From positions 1 to 57,892 of IMG/VR virus record IMGVR_UViG_3300022821_000022: a stretch of DNA of 57,892 nucleotides. One strand, written 5' to 3'. The notes beneath the pieces are model-generated. The model did not search any database, was not told the DNA's origin, and saw nothing but the letters and a program-made list of their open reading frames with translations. Origin of the DNA: a virus. A program made the position numbers and the translations under genes. Position 1 is the stretch's first letter; every line of letters begins with the position of its first letter. This document shows positions 23,883-30,614 of this stretch, in pieces.

Positions 23883-23929
23883 TCCGGGCTCGCCGCGTCG
23901 AACGTCAGAGTTTTGCGTATCTTAGTCAT
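23879..23929 (-). other. Possible 16-codon bridging ORF
   Basis: A micro-ORF (MTKIRKTLTFDAASPE) starts at the end of the methyltransferase gene and ends with a TGA overlapping the nuclease ATG. It fills the 39-nt gap exactly and may serve only to pass ribosomes from one gene to the next. Confidence 0.3.
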
Positions 23930-24566
23930 TGTATATCCTTTCGATTACCGGGCCGCCGCGCTGTCCACGTTCCCAGATGTACCAGCCGTGGGCCGTGGGA
24001 GTACTACCGCCCTTCTTCTCGGCCTTACTAAGGCTTGCCATCCAGCAGGTCGCACGGGAGCCGCAGAGATAGATACGATTAGGCGGGTTGGCGTCCCAGA
24101 AGGCCTCGCGCTTCACTGATTCGTACCAAGCCCATCGCTGAAAGCAGATTATCTTGCGAGCGCCGTAAGCCTTGGCTGCCTCTATGAATTCCACCGCACG
24201 GCTAAACGGCGGGTTTATGAAGACCGTAGCATCCTCACACTCGACCGTGATCCGGTGTAGGTCAGAGCCCTCAACATGCACGTACTTCTCGTCCATCGGT
24301 TCGAGGTAGTTGACGTTGTAATCGAGACCGGACACCCAGGGGTAGATGTCATTCTGTATGACGTGGTGGCCCAGAGTCGCAGCGACGTATCCCATGCGCC
24401 CATCGCCAGCGCACGGGTCGATAACAACGTGAGTCATTAGCTCCCGGTCCAGTATCTTATGGATAGCCCACATTGAGGTACGCCAGAATTCAAGTTGTTT
24501 AACCCTCTCGGCGAGGAGAGAGGAGAACTCAGGTTCTTTGAAGTCGCATTCGGGGTAGGTGCTCAT
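23922..24566 (-). CDS. Adenine-type DNA methyltransferase
   Basis: This is a 214-residue class I methyltransferase of N6-adenine type. Motif I is 'VVIDPCAGDGRMG' (residues about 47-59), and the catalytic motif is INPPF (117-121) in 'ATVFINPPFSRAVEFIEAAKAYG'. The family keeps D/N-P-P-Y/F, which flips and methylates adenine. There is no separate target-recognition domain, as in small phage Dam-like enzymes, so specificity is unknown. It lies between a ribbon-helix-helix-like gene and a nuclease-like gene, all overlapping or nearly so. Likely roles are protection from host restriction or methylation-linked regulation. Confidence 0.8.
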   Translation of the reverse strand: MSTYPECDFKEPEFSSLLAERVKQLEFWRTSMWAIHKILDRELMTHVVIDPCAGDGRMGYVAATLGHHVIQNDIYPWVSGLDYNVNYLEPMDEKYVHVEGSDLHRITVECEDATVFINPPFSRAVEFIEAAKAYGARKIICFQRWAWYESVKREAFWDANPPNRIYLCGSRATCWMASLSKAEKKGGSTPTAHGWYIWERGQRGGPVIERIYND

Positions 24567-24799
24567 GCCCTGGCCTTTGCTTTAGGAAGGGTGCCAGTCA
24601 AGAAGAACTCAAGGTCCTGGTCTGCCTTCTCATTCAGGAGCCGCAGCCCTATACGCATGACATCGTTATCACTGAGATTTAACTCTACACCGTGATATCT
24701 GGCGTTACTTTGGATATTGAGCAGCCGTTCTTGATCCCACTCGTTCAGGCGGACGGTGATGGCCTTTAGATTACGTCCTGTACTGTCTGTGTCTGTCAT
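24563..24799 (-). CDS. Ribbon-helix-helix-like small protein
   Basis: This is a 78-residue protein. The strand 'LKAITVRLNEWDQERLLNIQ' followed by helices around 'LSDNDVMRIGLRLLNEKAD' is the pattern of ribbon-helix-helix (Arc/CopG-type) regulators, in which an N-terminal beta ribbon inserts into the DNA major groove. Its ATG is 49 nt downstream of the replication-protein gene and its stop overlaps the DNA methyltransferase start. It may autoregulate this part of the operon. No toxin partner is visible next to it, so a toxin-antitoxin role is not supported. Confidence 0.6.
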   Translation of the reverse strand: MTDTDSTGRNLKAITVRLNEWDQERLLNIQSNARYHGVELNLSDNDVMRIGLRLLNEKADQDLEFFLTGTLPKAKARA

Positions 24800-24848
24800 A
24801 GTGATAATTCCTCTGTTTTTGTGTGACCCGGCAGCCTAGCCGGGAGGT

Positions 24849-25499
24849 TTACGTGTTAATTTTCTGCGCCGCCGAAGCATTAGCATTAGCCTCGGGGCCT
24901 ACTTTCCCCCCGCCTCCTTTCTTTTCTTTCAACGGGACGATTGTTTTTTCAATCTCAGAAGCAGGTTCTTTGTCTCTGAGTGCAGGCGGTAATGAGTGTG
25001 CTAACACGTCATGATTAGCCATCGGAGGAGGGCCACCAGGGCCCGTATCCGAAGGGTCCGTATTCCCTCTAGAACTCTTTGTAGTTCTAGTTCCCCCCAC
25101 GTCCGTTGACTGCCCGTTATGCTCCCGTTTAGCAGCCGTTGAACGACCGTTGGCTAACCCCTTGCGTTTAATAGCGGATTTGCGCCCCGCATTTACACGC
25201 TGATCGTATGCCTTTTTAGACTTTCTCAATATTTCGCGGGCACGCTTCTGAACTAACTTGCCATTTTCGAGGATAAAGAACTCCCTAATAACGTCCTTAT
25301 GATCGGCCCATTCTGCCGCTGTCATTTTAGCGACGCGGGCCAATATCCGGTCGTCATTAGGGAGGGGTTTGGCTTGCTTGTAATAATGGAACAGGAGCAA
25401 CAGATATGCGCCGTGCTCGATGGTGGTCAAATGAGCGGTATCGGAGAGATAGTCGCCAATGTGGAATTGTACCCAATGAGTATGTGACGCCATCACCAA
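24849..25499 (-). CDS. DUF1376-like replication protein
   Basis: This is a 216-residue protein. The N-terminus 'WVQFHIGDYLSDTAHLTTIEHGAYLLLLFHYY' is the hallmark of DUF1376 (YdaU-like) proteins. These carry a winged-helix fold related to primosomal or replication-initiation proteins and are common in phage and prophage replication modules. From residue about 110 it becomes low-complexity and hydrophilic (K/R/T/S, then G/P-rich), likely a disordered linker or partner-binding tail. The start is either the ATG at 25499 or the ATG two codons later; both overlap the AAA ATPase stop. It probably loads the replisome with that ATPase. Confidence 0.8.
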   Translation of the reverse strand: MVMASHTHWVQFHIGDYLSDTAHLTTIEHGAYLLLLFHYYKQAKPLPNDDRILARVAKMTAAEWADHKDVIREFFILENGKLVQKRAREILRKSKKAYDQRVNAGRKSAIKRKGLANGRSTAAKREHNGQSTDVGGTRTTKSSRGNTDPSDTGPGGPPPMANHDVLAHSLPPALRDKEPASEIEKTIVPLKEKKGGGGKVGPEANANASAAQKINT

Positions 25500-26521
25500 T
25501 CCTCCTCCTTGATATCGTCGGGCTCTAGCGCCTTCTTCTCGTCATAGGGGCGTCTGTGTTGGCTCTGGTATGGGGTCTCGAGGCCTTCTCTCGGCCACTC
25601 AGGTTCTCGGTCCTGGTTCACGAATACGCCATTCTTCCGCACTACCTGGATTTCTGCCGGACTGGCGCCATAATTGCTTTTTTTGCTCTCCAGGACAAAG
25701 GGCCCACGGCCAAATTCGTCCTCGACCTCTCCAGCCTTACATTTACGGTGGTACAGATAGAGTCTCGATCGCACGGCATTGTGCCACGCTGTAGATCCGC
25801 TGGTGCCGCTGCCGCTACTTATCCCGGACATACTCGGGTGCGCCAACAACAGGACCACACCATTGATATCGTTAGCGAGACCACCCAGGGCATTAATAAA
25901 CGCTGACGCTTGGGGCCTTGAAATCTCATTGCCGCCGAACACATTATACAATGAATCGAGCACCACCAATCGGGCCCCACGCTTCAAAGCCAGCTGCTTC
26001 ACCTGAGTTAAGAACGGTTGGATTGATCCATCCTCATCATACTTCCCAGCCGAGTACATAATATTGTCCATACCCATGCGGGACAGGAGCGTGACCCAAT
26101 TTTCGAGGTCAGAAAACTGTGATCCCTGGGCTGCTAGAATGTCGCCAAGTCGGCGCTGTAGCTCGTCTGGATCATCCTCACAATGGACCCCCAAAGTCGG
26201 AACATTAGCCACCTTTTGACCCAGCCATGGCGAACCGGTTGCGGCGGATACGAGGAGTTGCATAGCTATATGGCTCTTGCCGGTGCCACCTTCTCCACTC
26301 AACATTGTGACCGTGCCCACTGGCAAAATGTCCTGAACAATCCATTCCCGCTGCGGAATAGGGACACCCTGCCATTCAGACGGACTGATGAGACCATCAG
26401 CACCGGTTGGCAAATGTAAAGCCTCGGCCAGACCACCACTACGGGCACCCTGGACCCGCCTCTGCTTGTTTACGGATCGGGCTGACATCATTTCATATTC
26501 GGGCGGCAATTCGGTGGTCAT
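25493..26521 (-). CDS. RepA-like AAA ATPase (AAA_25), replication helicase-type
   Basis: This is a 342-residue P-loop ATPase. Walker A is GEGGTGKS (residues 76-83), following 'WIVQDILPVGTVTML', and Walker B is 'RLVVLDS' (184-190). A sensor-like histidine sits in 'VVLLLAHPS' (near 230). The pattern is that of RepA/KaiC-like AAA_25 proteins of phages and plasmids, hexameric ATPases that open or unwind DNA at origins. Beside the DUF1376-like gene it gives a minimal replication set. No polymerase or primase gene is seen, so host enzymes must complete replication. Length is normal for this class. Confidence 0.85.
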   Translation of the reverse strand: MTTELPPEYEMMSARSVNKQRRVQGARSGGLAEALHLPTGADGLISPSEWQGVPIPQREWIVQDILPVGTVTMLSGEGGTGKSHIAMQLLVSAATGSPWLGQKVANVPTLGVHCEDDPDELQRRLGDILAAQGSQFSDLENWVTLLSRMGMDNIMYSAGKYDEDGSIQPFLTQVKQLALKRGARLVVLDSLYNVFGGNEISRPQASAFINALGGLANDINGVVLLLAHPSMSGISSGSGTSGSTAWHNAVRSRLYLYHRKCKAGEVEDEFGRGPFVLESKKSNYGASPAEIQVVRKNGVFVNQDREPEWPREGLETPYQSQHRRPYDEKKALEPDDIKEEDW

Positions 26522-27024
26522 GTTGGGAACCTAACGTCTGGGATAGAAAACGGGCGCTCAAGCTGGGCCAGAAGCATCACTCCGAACGCCTGATTTGTTG
26601 TGATAAGATAGGGTATGTCAGCCAAGTGTAGCGGCCAAAATGCGCGTAGATCTAGCACGACTATTCCGGCGCAATCGTTCTGGAGCCATTCCAGCGGGGT
26701 CTCATAGACGCGAAGCGGCTCCTTATAGAAGGACGCCCGCTCTAGTGCCTCGTGCCCAAGGTACGGCGAGCCACCGTTGTACGCGGTCCAGAAGGCTAAT
26801 GGCGCATCCAGGCGAAACGCGACCATATCAAGGAGTGTCTGCTCAAACGATGCGACCGGCAGGACATAGCCACGGCGGCCCGCGTCTGCATCCGGTCGCC
26901 AATTGCCTTTGCTCACAGAGAATAGCGTCGAAAACAACATGGCCTCGCGGCTGGTTTGAGCCGATACCCCCGCTCTTTCGAGGTTCTCAATATCGGCCTG
27001 GGCCAAGTCTTTGAGGGCTCCCAC
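26518..27024 (-). CDS. Hypothetical protein upstream of RepA-like gene
   Basis: This 168-residue protein starts at GTG (27022-27024), directly adjacent to the previous stop. The N-terminal 35 residues form an acidic helix (ALKDLAQADIENLERAGVSAQTSREAML). The centre contains 'VLPVASFEQTLLDMVAFRL' and 'FWTAYNGGSPYLGHEAL', and the end 'YLITTNQAFGVMLLAQLER' is hydrophobic. I recall this type of protein accompanying RepA-type ATPases in alphaproteobacterial phages and prophages, but no function is known to me. It overlaps the ATPase start by 4 nt. Confidence 0.65.
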   Translation of the reverse strand: MGALKDLAQADIENLERAGVSAQTSREAMLFSTLFSVSKGNWRPDADAGRRGYVLPVASFEQTLLDMVAFRLDAPLAFWTAYNGGSPYLGHEALERASFYKEPLRVYETPLEWLQNDCAGIVVLDLRAFWPLHLADIPYLITTNQAFGVMLLAQLERPFSIPDVRFPT

Positions 27025-27258
27025 TTAGGCGGCCAGAGCATGTACGAGCATGAAAGCCCGGATTTTCGCCAGTGTCTTGCGGCGCAATACCCGGTCGCCC
27101 TTCCGCATATCAAAGACCAATTTGCTATCATTAGTCGCCAGCACACCGAAGGCTGTCGCCTCCATATCGTGCCGGTCGAGGAAACGCTCGACCTTAACTA
27201 GCATATCCGCTCCGCGCTGACGTGCGCGGGCGAGTTCTTGGCGCTTGTACTTATCCAT
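27025..27258 (-). CDS. Small basic protein, first gene of the leftward operon
   Basis: The start is the ATG at 27256-27258 with AGAGG 7 nt upstream. A longer reading frame into the control region was rejected because it crosses the hairpins and promoter-like sequence. The 77-residue product starts MDKYKRQELARARQRGADML and is basic and helical, with 'VFDMRKGDRVLRRKTLAKIRAFML' in the second half. As first gene of the leftward (replication/late) block it could be a regulator or DNA-binding protein. No classic helix-turn-helix stands out. Confidence 0.65.
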   Translation of the reverse strand: MDKYKRQELARARQRGADMLVKVERFLDRHDMEATAFGVLATNDSKLVFDMRKGDRVLRRKTLAKIRAFMLVHALAA

Positions 27259-27325
27259 AAATAACCTCTGTTTTTTCGAGGAATCGAATATCACTCTTTT
27301 TTCCTCTAAAAGCAACCAAAACCCA

Positions 27326-27354
27326 TTGCAAGAACGGCTGTTCTCATGTAGGGT
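27326..27354 (+). promoter_or_regulatory. Candidate rightward promoter in the divergent control region
   Basis: TTGCAA at 27326-27331, a 17-nt spacer and TAGGGT at 27349-27354 form a weak sigma-70-like promoter, pointing to the early region starting at 27439. A dyad AGAACGGCTGTTCT lies inside the spacer. The 180-nt gap between 27258 and 27439 is the only place where the two large transcription units diverge, so promoters must be here even if these elements are not exact. Confidence 0.35.
27331..27344. promoter_or_regulatory. GAAC-N4-GTTC dyad, operator candidate
   Basis: AGAAC-GGCT-GTTCT is an inverted repeat with the geometry of a LexA-type box (GAAC-N4-GTTC). It lies within the candidate promoter spacer. 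The phage encodes a LexA-type DNA-binding domain at 33029-33280, which may be its ligand; host LexA is another option. Confidence 0.4.
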
Positions 27355-27360
27355 CTGTTT

Positions 27361-27381
27361 GCTCTGGTTCATTACCAGAGC
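27361..27381. promoter_or_regulatory. Perfect 8-bp inverted repeat in the control region
   Basis: GCTCTGGT (27361-27368) and ACCAGAGC (27374-27381) are separated by TCATT. It may be an operator downstream of the rightward start point or a 5' leader hairpin 58 nt before the first early gene. Confidence 0.45.
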
Positions 27382-27438
27382 CGTGAGCCCCAGCCAGGAT
27401 GGGCACACGCCACAGAAACAGTAGGAAAGCTCACGATT

Positions 27439-28104
27439 ATGACCCTCACAGCATATCATAACGACCATAAAGTTAAGGCTGATCTTCTCAGCTCCTTAAA
27501 AGCTCACGCCAAGGCTGATCGAATTGTTAAAGGTCAGTATTGGGAAGATGGAAAGGGTTGCGCGGTCGGCTGTACGCTTGACTCAGTCGGGCACGCCAGT
27601 CACTGCGACCACATGGCTTACGAGAGAAAATTAGGCATCCCGGTTATGCTTGCCCGCCTAGAGGATACGATATTCGAGGGTCTTTCAAACGGGGATGCAA
27701 AAGAATGGCCGATCATGTTTGCTCAAGCAATAAAGCCCGGCGCTGACTTGTCTCGAGTTGGCTGGAAATTCCAGCATTGGATTTTAACTGGCTCTCGTCT
27801 TTTAAACGATGGCGGCAGAGAGGACGTAGCTAAGGCAATCAAGCAATGCGCTGATGTGTTAGTGCCACTAACGCGAGGGCGTCCAGTGGATAAGTTCGCC
27901 GCCTGGTCCGTCGCCAGGTCCGCCAGGTCCGCCGCCGATTCCGCCGAGTTCGCCGCCGAGTTCGCCGATTCCGCCGCCTGGTCCGCCGCCGATTCCGCCG
28001 AGTTCGCCGCCAGGTCCGCCAGGTCCGCCGCCGATTTCGCCGAGTTCGCCACTTACGAACACATGGCTGAAAAACTACTCCGGTTAATGCGGGCTGCTAA
28101 ATGA
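27439..28104 (+). CDS. First early gene; conserved phage protein with Ala/Ser-rich repeat domain
   Basis: This is a 221-residue protein. Residues 1-150 (MTLTAYHNDHKVKADLL, then GQYWEDGKGCAVGCTLDS and PVMLARLEDTIFEGL) belong to a family I recognise from many proteobacterial genomes and phages. Its members have a conserved N-terminal half, an Ala-rich repetitive stretch and a terminal leucine helix. Here the repetitive part (residues about 153-204) is built from S-A-A-D-S-A-E-F / A-A-R-S-A-R-S-A units. The final helix 'HMAEKLLRLMRAAK' is typical. Function unknown. AGGAAAG lies 9 nt before the ATG. Confidence 0.75.
   Translation: MTLTAYHNDHKVKADLLSSLKAHAKADRIVKGQYWEDGKGCAVGCTLDSVGHASHCDHMAYERKLGIPVMLARLEDTIFEGLSNGDAKEWPIMFAQAIKPGADLSRVGWKFQHWILTGSRLLNDGGREDVAKAIKQCADVLVPLTRGRPVDKFAAWSVARSARSAADSAEFAAEFADSAAWSAADSAEFAARSARSAADFAEFATYEHMAEKLLRLMRAAK
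27895..28050. repeat. GCC-based tandem repeat within the first early gene
   Basis: About 155 nt consist almost only of 6-, 9- and 15-nt combinations of GCC, GAT/GAG TTC, TCC, AGG and TGG. The units read GCCGCCGATTCCGCCGAGTTC or GCCAGGTCCGCCAGGTCC. The array stays in frame and codes for the Ala/Ser-rich segment. Length is likely to vary between isolates. Confidence 0.8.
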
Positions 28105-28129
28105 AAGTTAATAGTTTTTGGAGGTTAGA

Positions 28130-28495
28130 ATGTCAGCCAAGATAACAACGTCCCCATGGGGCAAGCCCGACAGTCAAAAGACGATTGCACCGGGGATCAT
28201 CCAAGTCTGGACACCCTCACACGGCGGGTTCTGGGTAGACCCTACCCGGCTCCATGAAATGAGCGAGAGGGTGCCTGAACTTCTGACCCCTAGCCAGTTT
28301 TTCAGGTACAGCGGCAATATGGCTGACGGTGCATGGTTCGAGGAAGATTCAGAGTGCGCCCGTGTCTTCATTGCCTTCCCTGAATTCTTCCCTGGTGTCG
28401 ATCAGGAAGAAGTCGCCAAGCAATTCGCCTACTTTAACCCAGAAATACAGGCCGCAGGTCTGGCTCGCGCAGAGCGTGAGGCCTCATATGTTTAA
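28130..28495 (+). CDS. DUF7007-like small protein
   Basis: This 121-residue protein starts at the ATG at 28130, which has GGAGG 5-6 nt upstream; a TTG four codons earlier is inside that site and was rejected. The N-terminal part 'SPWGKPDSQKTIAPGIIQVWTPSHGGFWV' is the signature of DUF7007-type phage proteins ('W-G-x-P-D', 'G-I-x-x-V/W-x-T/S-P-S-H-G-G-F'). It continues with 'WFEEDSECARVFIAFPEFFP'. Function unknown. The gene is part of the early run of small genes. Confidence 0.7.
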   Translation: MSAKITTSPWGKPDSQKTIAPGIIQVWTPSHGGFWVDPTRLHEMSERVPELLTPSQFFRYSGNMADGAWFEEDSECARVFIAFPEFFPGVDQEEVAKQFAYFNPEIQAAGLARAEREASYV

Positions 28496-28676
28496 GATTG
28501 TCCGCGCATATAGCCGCCCCGATCCACAGAGCCCGAGCGGGCACCTGGAAACTAAGAAGGGCCTGTCGCTTGAGGAAGCACAGAGCCACTGTAGGCGCGA
28601 CGACACCAGCACACGCGGAACCGCCAAGAAGGCCCCCGGTGGCTGGGATTGGTCAGACCAGTACGAAGAAACCTAA
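28488..28676 (+). CDS. Small conserved phage protein
   Basis: This 62-residue protein starts at the ATG at 28488, overlapping the end of the DUF7007-like gene by 8 nt. The sequence 'MFKIVRAYSRPDPQSPSG' then 'LSLEEAQSHCRRDDTSTRG' and the ending 'GWDWSDQYEET' follow a pattern I know from small phage and prophage proteins: a beta-strand start, 'GLTLEEAQAHCR-x-D/E-D-T-S', and a terminal W/Y-acidic tail. No enzymatic residues. Function unknown. Confidence 0.7.
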   Translation: MFKIVRAYSRPDPQSPSGHLETKKGLSLEEAQSHCRRDDTSTRGTAKKAPGGWDWSDQYEET

Positions 28677-28694
28677 CCCCCAAATCCCGCAACC

Positions 28695-28727
28695 GCCCCG
28701 CCGTGCCCTGAGAAGCGCGAGCGGGGC
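28695..28727 (+). terminator. GC-rich stem-loop after the first early genes
   Basis: GCCCCGC (28695-28701) pairs perfectly with GCGGGGC (28721-28727), 19 nt apart. The following CTTCTGGG has no T-run, so this is at most a weak or Rho-assisted terminator or a processing hairpin in the 95-nt gap. Confidence 0.4.
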
Positions 28728-28771
28728 CTTCTGGGTGCCACTCTCGGCTCACGTTAAAAAAGGCAGAAAAA

Positions 28772-28945
28772 ATGATTAGATCAGTATTAACGACAATCGC
28801 GGGCGGATGTCTCGGCTATACAGCGGCGGTTCTGGTCATAAACGGGACCTATTCATACAACCCCATGAAACTTTTGATTCTCGGCATGTTGATCGGGGTC
28901 GCATCAGTAACGACTCTCATTGTCTCGGCGATGGTGAACAGATAA
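28772..28945 (+). CDS. 57-residue two-helix membrane protein
   Basis: The ATG at 28772 is preceded by an A/G-rich AAAGGCAGAAAAA tract, and the stop at 28943-28945 overlaps the next ATG (TAATG). The product begins MIRSVLTTIAGGCLGYTAAV and has two hydrophobic segments, about residues 5-23 and 33-54, separated by a short polar turn (NGTYSYNP). It ends SAMVNR. Such small early membrane proteins can block superinfection or alter the host envelope, but no specific function is recognisable. Confidence 0.6.
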   Translation: MIRSVLTTIAGGCLGYTAAVLVINGTYSYNPMKLLILGMLIGVASVTTLIVSAMVNR

Positions 28946-29229
28946 TGGCTCACACCAATCGCCAGAAGGCAGCTTTGGCACACGCCACGCTCGCCACATT
29001 CGCCGCAGCCGTTGGAATGGGTGGTGACTTCGACAAACACCACGCCGACGACCGCCAGGACGCGCTAGGCGACCTACTCACCAATCTCATGCACCTGACA
29101 GCACAGGACCCCGGCTTGGACTTCGCAGCGGCGCTAGAGACCGCTGGGGGCAACTTCGACGAGGAAGTGTTCGAGGAAACGGACCACACCAGCGACGACG
29201 TGCCAGACATTTCACAGTTGGGGAGCTAA
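28945..29229 (+). CDS. Hypothetical small acidic early protein
   Basis: The ATG at 28945 is coupled to the stop of the membrane protein gene and gives 94 residues, starting MAHTNRQKAALAHATLATFA. The second half is strongly acidic (NFDEEVFEETDHTSDDVPD). It contains 'DFDKHHADDRQDALGDLLTNLMHL', a helical segment that resembles small phage proteins of unknown function found next to RecT genes. An upstream start inside the membrane protein gene was discarded. Confidence 0.65.
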   Translation: MAHTNRQKAALAHATLATFAAAVGMGGDFDKHHADDRQDALGDLLTNLMHLTAQDPGLDFAAALETAGGNFDEEVFEETDHTSDDVPDISQLGS

Positions 29230-29233
29230 GACC

Positions 29234-29620
29234 ATGGAACAATTCAGACACCCGCTCTCCCGCATCATCCACGAAATCAATTCTAAGCGAAACGCCCGGT
29301 TTTGGCTTTTCGTCCACGGATCGCCCGTTAAGCTAACCCTCAAGCCGGGGCAGACCATCAACCATTGCGCCGGTAGACCTACAAACGAGGGCTATTCCTA
29401 CGAGACCACGCAGCTAACGCATGAGATTGATCAGATCAAATGGGTGGCCGGTTCTATTGGTTGTGATTGTGATGGTGGGTATGAGTACTTTAAAGAGTCT
29501 TCATGCGAGCCTCACCTTTTGCGCGATAGGGAAATCAAGGACTACGACTTCGGTTTTCCAATCTGGTCCGATGGCGAATCCAGCCAACGCGACCAGTTCG
29601 CAGAAGCGGCGGGGTATTGA
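29234..29620 (+). CDS. Hypothetical early protein
   Basis: This 128-residue protein starts MEQFRHPLSRIIHEINSKRN, followed by a beta-rich part (RFWLFVHGSPVKLTLKPGQTINHCAG). It contains Cys-Asp-Cys and aspartate-rich segments (GCDCDGGYEYFKESSCEP) that could bind a metal, then an acidic C-terminus. Neither an enzyme motif nor a DNA-binding motif is clear. It follows the previous gene by 4 nt in the early operon. Confidence 0.65.
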   Translation: MEQFRHPLSRIIHEINSKRNARFWLFVHGSPVKLTLKPGQTINHCAGRPTNEGYSYETTQLTHEIDQIKWVAGSIGCDCDGGYEYFKESSCEPHLLRDREIKDYDFGFPIWSDGESSQRDQFAEAAGY

Positions 29621-29621
29621 T

Positions 29622-29960
29622 ATGAGCAACATACTCTTACCCCGCTCGTTCGCCCCGCACCTTACCGACCTTCTAGCCAGAGGGCTCGACGATTTGGCGT
29701 CACTAATCGAGTGTGGCGACCTATCGGACGAGGCATACGAGGCGGCCTCTGAAACGGTCGCAGAGTTCGAGGCTATGCTTTGCAACGGCGAGTGGGGCGT
29801 CCGTATGATCCCCGCTGCCAATGGCGGCAAGTATAGTTGCTGGCACCGTAACCCGCATAACAACGCAGTCCAGAGATACGACACTGAGGAGGAAGCCACT
29901 AAGGCGGTATCCCTCGGCGCTGTCGACCCAACAGCCGTATATGAAGCGAGGAGAATCTAA
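29622..29960 (+). CDS. Hypothetical early protein
   Basis: The start is the ATG at 29622, one base after the previous stop; the open frame upstream lies within the neighbour gene and was discarded. The 112-residue product has an acidic helical first half (LTDLLARGLDDLASLIECGD, then DEAYEAASETVAEFEAML). A second part has 'NGGKYSCWHRNPHNNAVQRYDTEEEATKAVSLGA', resembling a small alpha/beta domain ending with an amphipathic helix. Function unknown. Confidence 0.6.
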   Translation: MSNILLPRSFAPHLTDLLARGLDDLASLIECGDLSDEAYEAASETVAEFEAMLCNGEWGVRMIPAANGGKYSCWHRNPHNNAVQRYDTEEEATKAVSLGAVDPTAVYEARRI

Positions 29961-30268
29961 TGAGCAAGTTTATCCCCACGGCCAAAGGCCGCTTTGTTGT
30001 CATTTTCAATCAAGACCATATCCGGGCCTTCGGAACGGGCTATCGCCCTGTCTATATCGAGGAAGGCCGGAAGTGGGTCTATATGCTCGACTGGGCCACA
30101 GGAGATACGGCGCGGGTCAAACTGTCCGTCCTGGACGCTACCATCGCCTCACACACGTCTATTAACCCCCTGCCGCGTCTAAAAAAGCTAAAGGCTGGCA
30201 AGGCACGGGCGAAAAGGTCCGTCCGCCTGTTCCGCAACGCTATCGAAAGCGCGAGGGCCGCCACCTAA
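29960..30268 (+). CDS. Hypothetical basic early protein
   Basis: This 102-residue protein is coupled to the previous gene (TAATG). Residues 1-60 form a beta-type domain (GRFVVIFNQDHIRAFGTG and KWVYMLDWATGDTARVKLSVL). The last 30 residues are highly basic (PRLKKLKAGKARAKRSVRLFRNA) and could bind nucleic acid. No family recognised. Its stop overlaps the next start in the same way, showing tight coupling across this run of genes. Confidence 0.6.
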   Translation: MSKFIPTAKGRFVVIFNQDHIRAFGTGYRPVYIEEGRKWVYMLDWATGDTARVKLSVLDATIASHTSINPLPRLKKLKAGKARAKRSVRLFRNAIESARAAT

Positions 30269-30591
30269 TGAGTGACGAACCAGAAGTAGGGTTTTTCAAG
30301 ACCAAGCTGGTATCAGGGGGTCCTTGGGTCGCTGTCCACATTTGGGATGGCCCGCCTACGGACCCCTTAACCGGCGAGACCCTAGACCGCTCTTGGCGGT
30401 TACAAGCACTTGTTAATGACGAGCCAGAGGACCCTACGACGATATGGCCGGGGCCTGTCCCGATCCCACAGGAAGAATACGATTATCTACTGACCGTTCG
30501 CGCCTGGGCTCTGGAGCACAATCCAGACGACCCAGCAGCCGCGCCCCGCCGCCGGATAGATATGAACAAGCTACCACCCATTAAATTTTAG
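30268..30591 (+). CDS. Hypothetical early protein (proline/acidic-rich)
   Basis: This 107-residue protein starts MSDEPEVGFFKTKLVSGGPW and is coupled to the previous gene. It has 'VAVHIWDGPPTDPLTGETLDRSWRLQALVNDEPED' and a C-terminal 'YDYLLTVRAWALEHNPDDPAAAPRRRIDMNKLPPIKF'. I recognise this general layout from small phage proteins found before recombination genes: a polar beta start, tryptophan-rich middle, then the 'Y-x-x-L/R-x-A-x-W-A' helix. The function is not known to me. It lies 23 nt upstream of the coiled-coil gene. Confidence 0.65.
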   Translation: MSDEPEVGFFKTKLVSGGPWVAVHIWDGPPTDPLTGETLDRSWRLQALVNDEPEDPTTIWPGPVPIPQEEYDYLLTVRAWALEHNPDDPAAAPRRRIDMNKLPPIKF

Positions 30592-30614
30592 CCACCAACC
30601 AGAGGACTAAAACT

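Noticed and set aside
24563-24799. Toxin-antitoxin module around the ribbon-helix-helix protein
   Set aside because: Neighbouring genes are a replication protein and a DNA methyltransferase; no toxin-like partner is present.
27895-28050. CRISPR-like or non-coding tandem array
   Set aside because: Units have no unique spacers, keep the reading frame of the early gene, and encode a repetitive segment known from the protein family.
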